Source: Paenibacillus bovis (GTDB lineage Bacteria; Bacillota; Bacilli; Paenibacillales; Paenibacillaceae). Taken from it: a DNA stretch of 64,000 nt. A model generated the notes under the pieces. That model saw only the letters and a list, made by a program, of their open reading frames with translations, did not search any database and had not been told where the DNA came from. The DNA is taken from assembly GCF_001421015.2 (NCBI RefSeq), contig NZ_CP013023.1:3961501-4025500 (forward strand), written 5' to 3'. Below are positions 34,816 through 44,485 of the stretch, piece by piece (position 1 is the first letter of the stretch; the number at the start of each line of letters is the position of its first letter). The position numbers and the translations under genes are program-made.

Positions 34816-35739
34816 TTATTTCACTTTCCAGTGAGCAGGACGGAGCAATACATCAGGCAAAATCGTATTTTGATCACCTATCGCAGCATTGATCTGAGAT
34901 TGCGTCAAAAATAACGTTTGGCTCAGATCCGTTCCGCGTACATCGGTATCCCTTAGATCTGCTCCAATCAAATCCGCTCCCCGTAAATCTGCCTGCCTTA
35001 GATCGGCAGCAATCAGATATGCTCCTCGCAGATTACTGCCAATCAGATTGGCTTTACGCAGATTTTGACCGATCAGGTCGGCTCCACGTTGATAATCGCG
35101 CGGTCTCCCGGCTGCTTTACGGTATTGGCGTCGGGTCTCGGAGCGTACCTGTTCGCTGCCTTCTGTCAGTAATTGATTCACACGCATGTGAAGCTCTCCC
35201 CGGTTGAGCTGCAGCAGCTCTGCAGGATTCAGATAGGTTAATGACAGCAGCTTTCCGGACAGTTCGGACGCAGCTCTATGTAATCCCGATGCTGTATCCC
35301 ATGTAACAAGCTGCTCCAGATACCAGATCAGCTCATGCAGATGGAGCATAATCGGAAAGACTTCAAACATCTTCTGTGCGATCTCCTGCTGCCGCCAGGA
35401 CTGTCCATCAAACGTATACTGGGCAATTTGCTGCCCTGCCCCAAAACAATCATATACCGTGCATCCACGAAACCCTTTATCGCGCAGTTTGTTATGAATT
35501 CCACAGCGGTAATCTTCCTGCAAATGATAACAAGGCTGCCCGGCTTCCTTATCCATATTAAAATCAGCCGAAGCACTAAAAGCCAATGCAGTGCAGCATA
35601 GTCCTACACACTGTTCGCAATCTGCCCGCAAATGTTCTCTGAGCGAGATGGAATGCTTCGTAGAAGCAGGCATGTTTGCAGGTTGCGTAGTGGCAGGATA
35701 AGTTGATTTTCCGGCCATCGGATTTTTGGGCTGTGACAA
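34816..35739 (-). CDS. Cys-cluster plus pentapeptide-repeat protein
   Basis: 307 residues. An N-terminal Cys-rich part (about 38-110: CEQCVGLCC, PCYHLQEDYRCGIH, RGCTVYDCFG) resembles the YkgJ-type metal-binding cluster. A helical middle follows. About 220-290 is a pentapeptide-repeat helix (LRKANLIGSNLRGAYLIAAD and on, A(D/N)LxG units). Pentapeptide repeats can mimic DNA and protect gyrase, but this array is short. TTG start with AAGGAGG 8 bases upstream. Operon partner of the GNAT gene. Confidence 0.8.
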   Translation of the reverse strand: MSQPKNPMAGKSTYPATTQPANMPASTKHSISLREHLRADCEQCVGLCCTALAFSASADFNMDKEAGQPCYHLQEDYRCGIHNKLRDKGFRGCTVYDCFGAGQQIAQYTFDGQSWRQQEIAQKMFEVFPIMLHLHELIWYLEQLVTWDTASGLHRAASELSGKLLSLTYLNPAELLQLNRGELHMRVNQLLTEGSEQVRSETRRQYRKAAGRPRDYQRGADLIGQNLRKANLIGSNLRGAYLIAADLRQADLRGADLIGADLRDTDVRGTDLSQTLFLTQSQINAAIGDQNTILPDVLLRPAHWKVK

Positions 35740-35847
35740 TGAGTTGTCCTCCTTTTAACAGTTAACAATGTAATGAAAAGAAATGGCTTATTTAGTATGT
35801 GATTATTCATTTTAAAATGATAAAAGCAAAGAATACATCTCACATGC

Positions 35848-35878
35848 AAAAACGCTCATCTATTAGAGATGAACGCTT
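35848..35878 (-). terminator. terminator after spo0A
   Basis: AAGCGTTCATCT/AGATGAGCGTT stem with TTTTTGC tail on the minus strand, about 100 bases past the spo0A stop. Confidence 0.8.
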
Positions 35879-35976
35879 CTGCTCAAAATGTAGTCTGTGT
35901 GTTTTCATGCTGTGTATTGATCTTATGACAGGTATGATGAATGTGGTGTATTCATTTACCCGATTCGTTTACTCCA

Positions 35977-36801
35977 TTAGTTGGATACTTTATTTTCAAT
36001 ACGCAGCTTGTCGGCTACCATAGCAATAAATTCACTGTTGGTTGGCTTGGATTTGCTGATATTGATTGTATAGCCAAACAGATGGCTAATGCTGTCAATA
36101 TTGCCTCTTGTCCAGGCGACTTCAATCGCATGACGGATTGCCCGCTCAACACGGGATGGCGTGGTTTTGAACTTCTCGGCGATTGCCGGGTACAATGTTT
36201 TGGTAATCGAACCCAGGATCTCAATATTGTTATATACCATCGTAATCGCTTCACGCAAATATTGATAGCCTTTAATATGGGCCGGCACACCGATTTCGTG
36301 AATAATCGCTGTGATGCTGGCATCTAGATTGCGGCTTTTTGGTGGTGAAGAGATCGATGATTTATTCAGGGTATTGTTATTGCCTGACGATTGCATAGTG
36401 CCGCCGCCAGCTGTTACAGGTACACCGACCAACTGACGTACACGACTCACCAGCACTTCCATATCAAAAGGCTTCAGAATGTAATAGGAAGCTCCCAGCT
36501 GAACTGCACGCTGTGTAATATTCTCCTGACCAAACGCAGTCAGCATAATCACTTTGGGTGCCGGATTCAAATTCATATCACGCAGACGCTCCAGTACGCC
36601 GAGTCCATCCAGATGAGGCATAATAATATCCAGAATAAGTATATCCGGCAGTTCAGGCAGCTGCTCGATCGTCTTCAATACTTCTTCTCCATTAAAAGCA
36701 ACTCCTGCTACTTCCATATCTTCTTGATTGGAAATATATTCAGCCAGCATATTTGTAAATTCGCGGTTATCATCAGCCAGTAATACTCGAATAGTAGACA
36801 T
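35977..36801 (-). CDS. spo0A: Spo0A, sporulation and stationary-phase response regulator
   Basis: 274 residues. Receiver domain (1-125) with acidic pocket D10/D11, phospho-acceptor D58 in [12 protein letters not shown] and Lys in YILKPFD. A Ser/Asn-rich linker follows, then the Spo0A-specific DNA-binding domain with [20 protein letters not shown] intact. ATG 36801 has GGGGGAG 6 bases upstream. In B. subtilis spoIVB lies between recN and spo0A; here only 449 non-coding bases do. All key residues are kept, so the protein is probably functional. Confidence 0.95.
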   Translation of the reverse strand: MSTIRVLLADDNREFTNMLAEYISNQEDMEVAGVAFNGEEVLKTIEQLPELPDILILDIIMPHLDGLGVLERLRDMNLNPAPKVIMLTAFGQENITQRAVQLGASYYILKPFDMEVLVSRVRQLVGVPVTAGGGTMQSSGNNNTLNKSSISSPPKSRNLDASITAIIHEIGVPAHIKGYQYLREAITMVYNNIEILGSITKTLYPAIAEKFKTTPSRVERAIRHAIEVAWTRGNIDSISHLFGYTINISKSKPTNSEFIAMVADKLRIENKVSN

Positions 36802-36921
36802 CAAAAACTCCCCCTTGGGTCATTGGTTAACATGATTAATTGGCAAAATGCTGATTGCATCATTCATATTCACATGATTATATCTCTCGCTTATTTCATT
36901 TTTCGCCTCACCTTTTATAGT

Positions 36922-36954
36922 TTCGACATTTTTATCCTAATCCCTTCTGTCGAA
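36922..36954. promoter_or_regulatory. pair of Spo0A boxes in inverted orientation
   Basis: TTCGACA (36922-36928) and TGTCGAA (36948-36954) are exact matches to the 0A box TGTCGAA on opposite strands, 19 bases apart and about 120-150 bases before the spo0A start. They suggest autoregulation. Confidence 0.65.
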
Positions 36955-37133
36955 AATAAAAATCGGGGCTTTTTACCATTTTTTCAAAAATACATTTTAT
37001 TTATGAGGAATATATAGCATTTATTCAAAACGCATTGCCTTTATCATTTACCGTTTATTCATATTCTGTATTCACGTATATAGCTAGGTATAGAACTATA
37101 TACGCTTCTGCCCATCAATTATGTAATGGCTAC

Positions 37134-37164
37134 AAAAAAGGAGAGCTTATCTCAAGCTCTCCTT
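37134..37164 (-). terminator. terminator after recN
   Basis: AAGGAGAGCTT/AAGCTCTCCTT stem, 5-base loop, TTTTTTGTAG tail on the minus strand, about 86 bases past the recN stop. Confidence 0.88.
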
Positions 37165-37250
37165 CGTTATGATTGCTGGAATGCGACTATTCCAGCACAA
37201 GCAGTAAAGTAAATATCGCCTCATCGTGCTGCCTGCGCACTGGCTTGAAA

Positions 37251-38990
37251 TCAATGCACCGCATAAGAGGTAACATCTTTGCGTGCTTCTGCCAGTTTGA
37301 GCATCTCATGGGCATGATGATTCGTTTTCTCGGTAATCTCGACACCACCCAGCATACGTGCCAGTTCATCGACCCGGCCATCTTCATGCAAGGAGACTAC
37401 GCGGGTAGCTGTGCGATCGCCAATAATCTGCTTTTCGATCAGATATTGGTGATCTGCCATACATGCCACCTGCGGAAGGTGAGTAATCGAGAATACCTGG
37501 CATTCCGAAGACAACTTGAACAGCTTCTCGGCAATCGACTGTGCTGCACGACCGCTGACTCCTGTATCCACTTCATCAAATACAAGTACAGGTACCTGAT
37601 CATGACGGGCAAAGATACTTTTGAGTGCCAGCATAATACGCGACAGCTCACCACCGGAAGCAATTTTGCCCAGTGGACGAAGCGGTTCGCCCGGATTCGG
37701 TGAAATCAGGAATTCCGCTGTATCGATACCCTGACGGGTAATACGAATATTGCGGCCATTCCAGCAAGCACCATTCAGATCTTCGATATAGTCGATATTT
37801 ACGCGCAGGGAAGTACGCTGCATCTGTAGATCTTTTAACTCCGCTTCTACCTGCTCTGCAAGCTCCTGCGCACATTCGCGGCGCAGTTTGCTCAGCTGCT
37901 CGCCTGTTTCCAGCAGTTTGGTACGCAGCTTGTCACGTTTGTCGGTAAGCTCCAGCAGACGCTCATCCTTATTTTCCAGCAAATCCGTCTCATGCTGGAT
38001 TTTCTCGTAATACTCCAGAATCTGTTCTACATTCTCTCCGTATTTGCGGCGTAGTCCGGAGATTAGATTCAGACGGGATTCCACCTCTTCCAGGCGGCCC
38101 GGATTGAATTCAATATTCTCCTGATAGCTGCGCAGCTGGTAAACGGCATCTTCCAGCTGGTAATAAGCGGATTGCAGCTGCTCTACGATAGGATCGAGAT
38201 TCTTGGAATCATAACGGGATACATCCCCCAGACGGGATAATGCTACGCTAAGTGCTCCCATGCTGCCATCACCATTCAGATTATGGTAGCTGCCGGATAC
38301 GGAATCCATCATTTTCTCGCTGTGCGCGAGGCGCAGGCGCTCTTCCTGCAGTTCTTCATCTTCACCCGGCTGCAGATTCGCGGAAGAGATTTCTTCCAGC
38401 TGAAAGCGGTACAAATCCATCATCTGATACGTTTTCTGACTGGTTTCCTGCAGATCTCGCAGTTCGCGCTCTACCTTGATGTAGGCATTATACTGCTCGT
38501 GGTATTTCATTTTGACCGGACCGATTTTCACATCGCCAAATGTATCCAGCAATCCAAGGTGACGCTCCGGTTTCATCAGAGATTGATGCTCATGCTGGCC
38601 GTGAATATTAACCAGCTGCTCGCCTACTTCACGCAGCATAGACAGATTAACGAGCTGACCGTTAATACGTGCGGTGCTTTTGCCATTTACGGTCACTTCG
38701 CGGCGAATCACCAGATGCTCCTCTGCTGTTCCCTGAATACCGAGACGAGATAATGTATCCCATACCGGATGAGTGGTACGCAGTTCGAATAGCGCTTCCA
38801 TCTCTGCTTTGTCGCATCCGTAACGAACCAGATCCGCTGAGCCTCTTCCGCCTGCAATAAGACCGAGCGCATCGATAATGATGGATTTACCAGCACCGGT
38901 CTCACCGCTCAGTACATGGAATCCTTTATGAAAGTAAACGTCGATTTCTTCAATAACAGCCAGGTTTTTAATGCTCAGCATGACCAGCAT
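37251..38990 (-). CDS. recN: DNA repair protein RecN
   Basis: 579 residues, SMC-like ATPase for double-strand break repair. Walker A HVLSGETGAGKSIIIDALG; ABC signature IASGGELSRIMLALK; Walker B VPVLVFDEVDTGVSG; coiled coil about 150-400. GAGGAG stands 8 bases before ATG 38990; the ORF's extension to 39041 has no site. It follows argR by 137 bases in the conserved tlyA-argR-recN order. Confidence 0.93.
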   Translation of the reverse strand: MLVMLSIKNLAVIEEIDVYFHKGFHVLSGETGAGKSIIIDALGLIAGGRGSADLVRYGCDKAEMEALFELRTTHPVWDTLSRLGIQGTAEEHLVIRREVTVNGKSTARINGQLVNLSMLREVGEQLVNIHGQHEHQSLMKPERHLGLLDTFGDVKIGPVKMKYHEQYNAYIKVERELRDLQETSQKTYQMMDLYRFQLEEISSANLQPGEDEELQEERLRLAHSEKMMDSVSGSYHNLNGDGSMGALSVALSRLGDVSRYDSKNLDPIVEQLQSAYYQLEDAVYQLRSYQENIEFNPGRLEEVESRLNLISGLRRKYGENVEQILEYYEKIQHETDLLENKDERLLELTDKRDKLRTKLLETGEQLSKLRRECAQELAEQVEAELKDLQMQRTSLRVNIDYIEDLNGACWNGRNIRITRQGIDTAEFLISPNPGEPLRPLGKIASGGELSRIMLALKSIFARHDQVPVLVFDEVDTGVSGRAAQSIAEKLFKLSSECQVFSITHLPQVACMADHQYLIEKQIIGDRTATRVVSLHEDGRVDELARMLGGVEITEKTNHHAHEMLKLAEARKDVTSYAVH

Positions 38991-39127
38991 GGAGCTCACT
39001 CCTCTTCGTGTACAAGACTGGGGAGCAACGCTTTTCACCACAGGACTGTAGTTCCGGCAAATCGCAGGCTGCTTATCACAACCGGCTGTATTGAAGTACG
39101 ACGTTATTGATCATGCAGATTGTATGC

Positions 39128-39577
39128 TTAGGAGATGAATCCCATAATCTGCTCGATTACTTTCTGGCTGTCTTCTTCGGTGCGACAGATGATCAGCATC
39201 GTATCGTCACCGGAAATGGTACCCATGATCTGCGACCATTCCATGCTGTCAATCAGGGAAGCAATGGAGTTGGCTGTACCGGGTAGACATCTCATAACTA
39301 CCAGATTGGTCGTAAAGTCAATTTGCAGGAAATTGTCCACCAGTGCACGTTTAAGCTTTTGCACCGGGTTATAGCGTTGATCCGTTGGTAAAGAATATTT
39401 ATATCTTCCGTCATCTGTCGGAATTTTGATTAGCAATAGTTCTTTGATATCCCGGGATACTGTAGCCTGGGTAACCTGGAAGCCCGCTTGACGCAGTGCT
39501 TCAACCAGATCATCCTGTGTCTCGATATCCTGATGTGTAATAATTTCTCGAATTTTGATATGTCGCTGTCCCTTCAT
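39128..39577 (-). CDS. argR: arginine repressor ArgR/AhrC
   Basis: 149 residues. N-terminal winged helix ([20 protein letters not shown] with VSRDIKEL) and C-terminal hexamerisation/arginine-binding domain ([15 protein letters not shown]). It represses arginine synthesis and activates catabolism. CGGAGGT precedes the ATG. Between tlyA and recN as in other Bacillales. Confidence 0.93.
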   Translation of the reverse strand: MKGQRHIKIREIITHQDIETQDDLVEALRQAGFQVTQATVSRDIKELLLIKIPTDDGRYKYSLPTDQRYNPVQKLKRALVDNFLQIDFTTNLVVMRCLPGTANSIASLIDSMEWSQIMGTISGDDTMLIICRTEEDSQKVIEQIMGFIS

Positions 39578-40066
39578 ACAGACCTCCGTTAATGGTATGC
39601 TCTATAGTTAGCATGCAAGTGATTAGTGTCGCCAATACCTGTGAATATCCAGTCTGTCTTATGCAGTCAGACCTATAATTATTCGCTGTGGATCAGGTAT
39701 AATCCTTTGTATAAATGGAAAATATTGTAGTCCATTTAACGACATTCCATCCAGCTTCGCACATTATCCTATTGTAACATCCAGAACAGCAAGGTCCAAC
39801 CCTAAGCCAGATTCAGCAATGGGCGGAACGTTCGTTCTCATTATATAGGAATATCTGTTCGTAAATCAATAGCCAAATAAAACTTTAATCGTTAAATTTT
39901 TTACAACCTTATCCCTTGTCTTATAGTCGCTACAGTCCTCGGCAAAAGAAGCCTGCTGCTAGCTTGATGCTTAGCAGCAGGCTTTCCCTATGTCTGCCGA
40001 CAGATAAAGTATAGCTTTATTTGATGATACAGCTACAGGTGGTTTTGCAGTCCTATAGCTGCAATT
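39578..40066. other. intergenic region between tlyA and argR
   Basis: 489 bases. Its only clear element is the tlyA terminator at 39949-39984. The rest is AT-rich and presumably holds the argR promoter; no ORF is supported. Confidence 0.5.
39949..39984 (-). terminator. terminator after tlyA
   Basis: AAGCCTGCTGCTA/TAGCAGCAGGCTT stem with TCTTTTGCC tail on the minus strand. Confidence 0.85.
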
Positions 40067-40927
40067 TTACTGGTGTTTGGCTGCTCCGCCTCTAAAAGTA
40101 TGAGAAGCTTCTGCTGCTGTTTTGGCAGCCAGCTGCTCAATGTCCAGTATATCCAGCTGTTCGATCGTATCGTCTCCTTCGCCGGATGGCAGATACCAGT
40201 GAGCGAGGAACTCGATATTCCCTTCTCCTCCTGTAATCGGCGAGAACGTGAGATCTTTTAATACGTATCCCAATTCACGAGCAAAAGTCAGTACGTTCAG
40301 CAGTACTTCCTGATGTACTTTGGGATCACGTACCACGCCGGTTTTTCCTACTTTTTCACGTCCGGCTTCGAACTGCGGCTTGATCAGCGCAGCAATATCC
40401 GCAGGTTTGCCCAGCAGCTCCTTGAGCGGAGGCAGCATCAGACGCAAAGAGATAAACGATACATCAATACTGGCAAAGTTGGGCATAGGACCTTCCAGCT
40501 GATCGGGGGTCATATAACGAAAATTCGTTCGTTCCATCACACACACCTGCGGATGATTGCGCAGCGACCAGTCCAGCTGATTATAGCCTACATCAATCGC
40601 ATAGACATACTCTGCACCATTTTGCAGGGCACAATCTGTAAACCCTCCGGTAGATGAACCGATATCCAGCATGGTACGCCCCGTCATATCGATTCCAAAA
40701 TGCTTGAGTGCCTTTTCCAGCTTCAGTCCGCCACGGCTTACATATGGATGTATAGCACCTTTGACATTTAGCGCAGTATCCCGGCCGATTTTCATTCCCG
40801 GCTTTTCCAAGCGTTCGGTTCCGGCGTAGATCAGACCTGCCATAACAGCTGCTTTGGCCTTTTCCCGGCTCTCATAATATCCCTGCTCTACGAGTAATAC
40901 GTCAACCCGCTCTTTATCACTTGCCAT
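40067..40927 (-). CDS. tlyA: TlyA family rRNA 2'-O-methyltransferase / putative hemolysin (YqxC)
   Basis: 286 residues. N-terminal S4 RNA-binding domain (about 5-65, ERVDVLLVEQGYYESREKAK) and an FtsJ-like methyltransferase domain with TMLDIGSSTGGFTDCALQNG and the K-D-K-E elements. It probably methylates 16S/23S rRNA ribose; the haemolysin name is historical. AGGAG precedes the ATG by 9 bases. Flanked by terminators on both sides, so apparently separate from dxs here. Confidence 0.9.
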   Translation of the reverse strand: MASDKERVDVLLVEQGYYESREKAKAAVMAGLIYAGTERLEKPGMKIGRDTALNVKGAIHPYVSRGGLKLEKALKHFGIDMTGRTMLDIGSSTGGFTDCALQNGAEYVYAIDVGYNQLDWSLRNHPQVCVMERTNFRYMTPDQLEGPMPNFASIDVSFISLRLMLPPLKELLGKPADIAALIKPQFEAGREKVGKTGVVRDPKVHQEVLLNVLTFARELGYVLKDLTFSPITGGEGNIEFLAHWYLPSGEGDDTIEQLDILDIEQLAAKTAAEASHTFRGGAAKHQ

Positions 40928-41240
40928 GGTAAGTAACTCCTACCTTCATTTTAATAATCATTCTTGTTGAATCCGTGCTATGTGAATGCTGTTAGTTCTC
41001 CACCTTACTCCTGGTTCTTATGCCGTTCGGCCTTCTTCTGACTTATAGAGGCAGAAAGCAAGAAAAATAGTATTCTGGAACTATTCCTGCACCCAAACAG
41101 CAAACGAAGCGGAAAGATGCCTTCCCGCTTCGTTGATATTGATTTCACTGTTGTCTGTCTGCCAGCTTCGTATAGAAACTCCCACTATATACAATCTTTT
41201 GGGGTACCTATTTCTGCTGCCATATTCGGACACCAATAGA
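40928..41240. other. intergenic region between dxs and tlyA
   Basis: 313 bases. AACGAAGCGG/CCGCTTCGTT (41103-41134) is a hairpin with a weak T tail on the minus strand, the likely dxs terminator. Nothing else is supported. Confidence 0.5.
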
Positions 41241-43142
41241 TTATACGGAATTTTTTTGGAACGTCCAGGCTTTGCCGGGAGCAAGTGCACGTAGGGATGC
41301 GGCAATATTCTCCGGTGTCAGGCCTGCTTCACATTGCTGATCCTTGATACTGCCGTGTTCGATAAATTCATCAGGCACGCCCATCAGACCTACCGTAACA
41401 TCATGCAGCCCTTTGGCAGCATAGAATTCCAGTACAGCACTACCCATGCTTCCAGCCTGGGATACTTCTTCGACAACCAGCATACGTGTACCTTTGTCTG
41501 CCAATTCCAGCAGCATTTGCTCATCCAGTGGTTTCATGAACCTTGCATTGATTACTGCCACGTTCATGCCGTCACGTTTGAGTTCTTCTGCCACTTCCAT
41601 ACCCCTCTGTACCATCGGTCCAGAAGCAAGTATTGCATAATTCTCACCTTCACGAACTTTTTCCCAGGTACCGATCGGGATTGGAACCAGCTGCTGATCC
41701 ATCGCTACACCGAGACCATTAATACGCGGGTAACGGTAAGCGATTGGTCCTTCATTATAATCAAGCGCCGTTTTCATCATATGACGCAGTTCATTCTCAT
41801 CCTTGGGCATCATAATCACGATATTCGGAATATGACGCATAAAGGCGATATCATAAACGCCCTGATGAGTCTCTCCATCTGCTCCGACAAAGCCGGCACG
41901 GTCGATCGCAAACATGACATTGGCATTGTGACGGCAAATATCATGAACGATCTGATCGTATGCACGCTGCATAAAGGTAGAATAGACCGCATAGACCGGT
42001 TTCATGCCTTCCATTGCCAACGCCGCACACATTGTAGCTGCATGCTGTTCGGCAATACCTACATCAATCATACGATCCGGGAAACGCTTGGCAAACGGGA
42101 ATAATCCCGATCCACCCGGCATTGCCGGTGTAACAGCTACAATACGCTCATCCTGCTCCGCAAGTTCAATTAATGTCTGACCGAATACTTCGGTGTACAT
42201 TGGATTACCTGCAGCTTTGACCACCTGACCGGACTCGATTTTGTATGGCGTGATACCATGCCATTTGTATGAATCCGCTTCAGCCGGCAAATAGCCTTTG
42301 CCTTTGATCGTTACAATATGAATCAGTACCGGACCGTCTACGTTATCCGCCTGACGGAAAGTTTCCAGCAGTTTGGGCAGATCATGTCCATCTACCGGTC
42401 CAAAGTAGGTAAAGCCCAGTTCTTCGAAAAGGACACCGGATACCATGGCATACTTCAGCGTATCTTTGAGCTTTTCTGCCGTTTTGGCAATTTTTCCGCC
42501 GATCGCCGGGATTTTTTTGATCAATTGCTCAACTTCATCCTTGGCACGAAGATATCCTTTATCCGAGCGGATTTTGCCCAGATATTTGTGCATCGCTCCT
42601 ACGTTCGGCGCGATAGACATCTCATTGTCATTCAGTACCACGGTCAGCTTGCGCTGCTCATGACCGATATGGTTCAGTGCTTCAAAAGCCATACCGCCGG
42701 TTAATGCACCGTCACCGATCACAGCAACGACTTTGTTATCTTCTTTTTTGAAATCACGCGCCAGTGCCATACCCATGGCAGCAGACAGCGACGTGCTGCT
42801 GTGACCAGCTTCCCACACATCGTGTTCGCTTTCATTTCGTTTGACAAAGCCGCATAATCCTTTGTATTTACGCAGGGTATCAAAACGATCCATGCGACCT
42901 GTAAGTACCTTGTGCACATATGCCTGATGTCCTACGTCAAAAATAAACTTGTCTTTGGGACTGTCATACAAATAATGCAATGCCAGGGTAAGCTCCACGA
43001 CGCCGAGATTGGAGGCCAGATGCCCGCCGGTTGCCGATAGTTTTTCAATCAGGAACTGACGAATCTCTCCTGCCAGTACGGTTAATTGTTCGGTTGTTAG
43101 ATCTTTGAGATCACTTGGTTGATGAATCTGTGGAAGCAGCAC
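41241..43142 (-). CDS. dxs: 1-deoxy-D-xylulose-5-phosphate synthase
   Basis: 633 residues. Thiamine diphosphate enzyme making DXP from pyruvate and glyceraldehyde-3-phosphate, first step of the MEP isoprenoid pathway. [20 protein letters not shown] is the ThDP/Mg motif; [13 protein letters not shown] and the transketolase Pyr domain [15 protein letters not shown] follow. Chosen start is GTG 43142, with GGGGA 6 bases upstream and the family opening [15 protein letters not shown] 43181 has no site. Last gene of the folD-xseA-xseB-ispA-dxs cluster. Confidence 0.92.
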   Translation of the reverse strand: MLLPQIHQPSDLKDLTTEQLTVLAGEIRQFLIEKLSATGGHLASNLGVVELTLALHYLYDSPKDKFIFDVGHQAYVHKVLTGRMDRFDTLRKYKGLCGFVKRNESEHDVWEAGHSSTSLSAAMGMALARDFKKEDNKVVAVIGDGALTGGMAFEALNHIGHEQRKLTVVLNDNEMSIAPNVGAMHKYLGKIRSDKGYLRAKDEVEQLIKKIPAIGGKIAKTAEKLKDTLKYAMVSGVLFEELGFTYFGPVDGHDLPKLLETFRQADNVDGPVLIHIVTIKGKGYLPAEADSYKWHGITPYKIESGQVVKAAGNPMYTEVFGQTLIELAEQDERIVAVTPAMPGGSGLFPFAKRFPDRMIDVGIAEQHAATMCAALAMEGMKPVYAVYSTFMQRAYDQIVHDICRHNANVMFAIDRAGFVGADGETHQGVYDIAFMRHIPNIVIMMPKDENELRHMMKTALDYNEGPIAYRYPRINGLGVAMDQQLVPIPIGTWEKVREGENYAILASGPMVQRGMEVAEELKRDGMNVAVINARFMKPLDEQMLLELADKGTRMLVVEEVSQAGSMGSAVLEFYAAKGLHDVTVGLMGVPDEFIEHGSIKDQQCEAGLTPENIAASLRALAPGKAWTFQKNSV

Positions 43143-43329
43143 ACCATTTCCCCGCTTTCCTTTGGACACATTAATGTACATCCAAATTGATTTTATTCAG
43201 CTATTCTTCGATATATTATTACTATTCACTATACCACAAGCGTGACTTATTTCGAAATCCTGTCACTTTTGCGAGAATGAGTGTTGTTTATCTATAGAAT
43301 AGACGAACCTTCATGGCTATACGTAACCT

Positions 43330-44241
43330 TTAATGGTCACGTTGCACCAGATAGTCAGCAATTTCCTCCAGTCGGCTCGAATCCTGCAGACCGGCCTGCT
43401 GCAGCGCTGCCTTGGCACTCGCTGTCAGACGGGCTACTTCCCGCTGTGATTCTTCCAGACCGATGAAGTACGGATAGGTGACTTTTTGAAGTTTGCTGTC
43501 GCTTTGCGTTTTTTTGCCCAGCTTGGCTTCGTCGCCAATCACATCGAGAATATCATCCTGGATCTGAAAAGCAAGTCCGATATCCGAGCCAAATTGACGC
43601 AGTGCGGCCAGTTGTTCTTCTGTCGCTCCGGCTGTACGTGCTCCAGCGGTCAGGGAGAACATGAACAGATCGGCTGTCTTGTGCAAATGAATATACTGCA
43701 GCTGACCCAGCTCGGTCATTCCCTGTTCACCCTGCATATCCGCTACCTGACCACCTACCATACCGCGCGGTCCTGCATATTCCGCCAGATCGCTAATAAT
43801 GGCAACTACCGCTTCTGCGGGCACGCCCGCCTGCAGCGCTGCGGCAGCACTATGAAAAGCATGGGTCAACAGCGCATCGCCCGCGAGAATAGCCATAGCT
43901 TCACCGTACACTTTGTGGTTGGTCAACTTGCCGCGACGATAATCATCGTTATCCATAGCCGGCAAATCATCATGAACGAGTGAATACGTATGCACCATTT
44001 CCACAGCGCAGGCGACCGGAGCAGCAGCTTCCCTGCTGCCTCCGAGCGCTTCGGCTGCAGCGATTACGAATACTGGCCGTAGACGCTTGCCGCCAGCCAT
44101 CAGCGAGTACAACATAGATTGCTGCAGTGTATCCGGCACCTGCCAGCTTGCCGGCAGAGCATTTTGCAGACGTGATTCCATATAAGTGGAAATGTCCTGA
44201 ATATATTGCTTCAGTTCCGGACGGTTACTCAATCGATTCAC
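43330..44241 (-). CDS. ispA: farnesyl diphosphate synthase / polyprenyl synthetase
   Basis: About 303 residues. First Asp-rich motif SLVHDDLPAMDNDDYRRGK, second FQIQDDILDVIGD; chain-length region MVHTYSL. It condenses IPP with DMAPP/GPP. The start is uncertain: GTG 44241, TTG 44232 or the ORF's TTG 44259; all overlap the xseB 3' end, so translation is coupled. dxs follows after 187 bases. Confidence 0.9.
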   Translation of the reverse strand: MNRLSNRPELKQYIQDISTYMESRLQNALPASWQVPDTLQQSMLYSLMAGGKRLRPVFVIAAAEALGGSREAAAPVACAVEMVHTYSLVHDDLPAMDNDDYRRGKLTNHKVYGEAMAILAGDALLTHAFHSAAAALQAGVPAEAVVAIISDLAEYAGPRGMVGGQVADMQGEQGMTELGQLQYIHLHKTADLFMFSLTAGARTAGATEEQLAALRQFGSDIGLAFQIQDDILDVIGDEAKLGKKTQSDSKLQKVTYPYFIGLEESQREVARLTASAKAALQQAGLQDSSRLEEIADYLVQRDH

Positions 44242-44485
44242 CGCTTTCTGCGCTATCAAAAGGTTTTTTGCGCAGTTCTCCGTCTTCCTCCACGATCATT
44301 TCAATTTTGCGTTCCACTTCTTCCAGTTTGGAGCCGCATACCTGGGACAGCTTCATGCCCTGCTGAAAAAGATCAATTGCTTTTTCCAGTGGGACATCGC
44401 CATGTTCCAGTTCGGAGACGATCTCTTCCAGCCGGTCCATCGCCTGTTCAAAATTAAGCTCCTGTTCCTTTGCTGCCTTTGCCAT
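44225..44485 (-). CDS. xseB: exodeoxyribonuclease VII small subunit
   Basis: 86 residues, slightly longer than usual because of an acidic tail. LNFEQAMDRLEEIVSELEHG and GDVPLEKAIDLFQQGMKL are the family signature. It binds XseA to form the single-strand nuclease. It starts 32 bases before the end of xseA and ends within ispA. Confidence 0.92.
   Translation of the reverse strand: MAKAAKEQELNFEQAMDRLEEIVSELEHGDVPLEKAIDLFQQGMKLSQVCGSKLEEVERKIEMIVEEDGELRKKPFDSAESGESIE

Larger units (their letters stand above)
36802..37250. other. spo0A upstream region; no spoIVB
   Basis: 449 AT-rich bases with two Spo0A boxes and the recN terminator. No remnant of spoIVB was recognised. Confidence 0.6.

Noticed and set aside
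26000..35800. Genomic island or prophage
   Set aside because: The region is accessory-looking, but no integrase, transposase, tRNA gene, attachment-site repeat or phage structural gene was found; xerD elsewhere is the housekeeping recombinase.
36823..37017. 64-residue hydrophobic ORF in the spo0A upstream region
   Set aside because: No ribosome binding site, and it runs through the Spo0A boxes and AT-rich promoter DNA.
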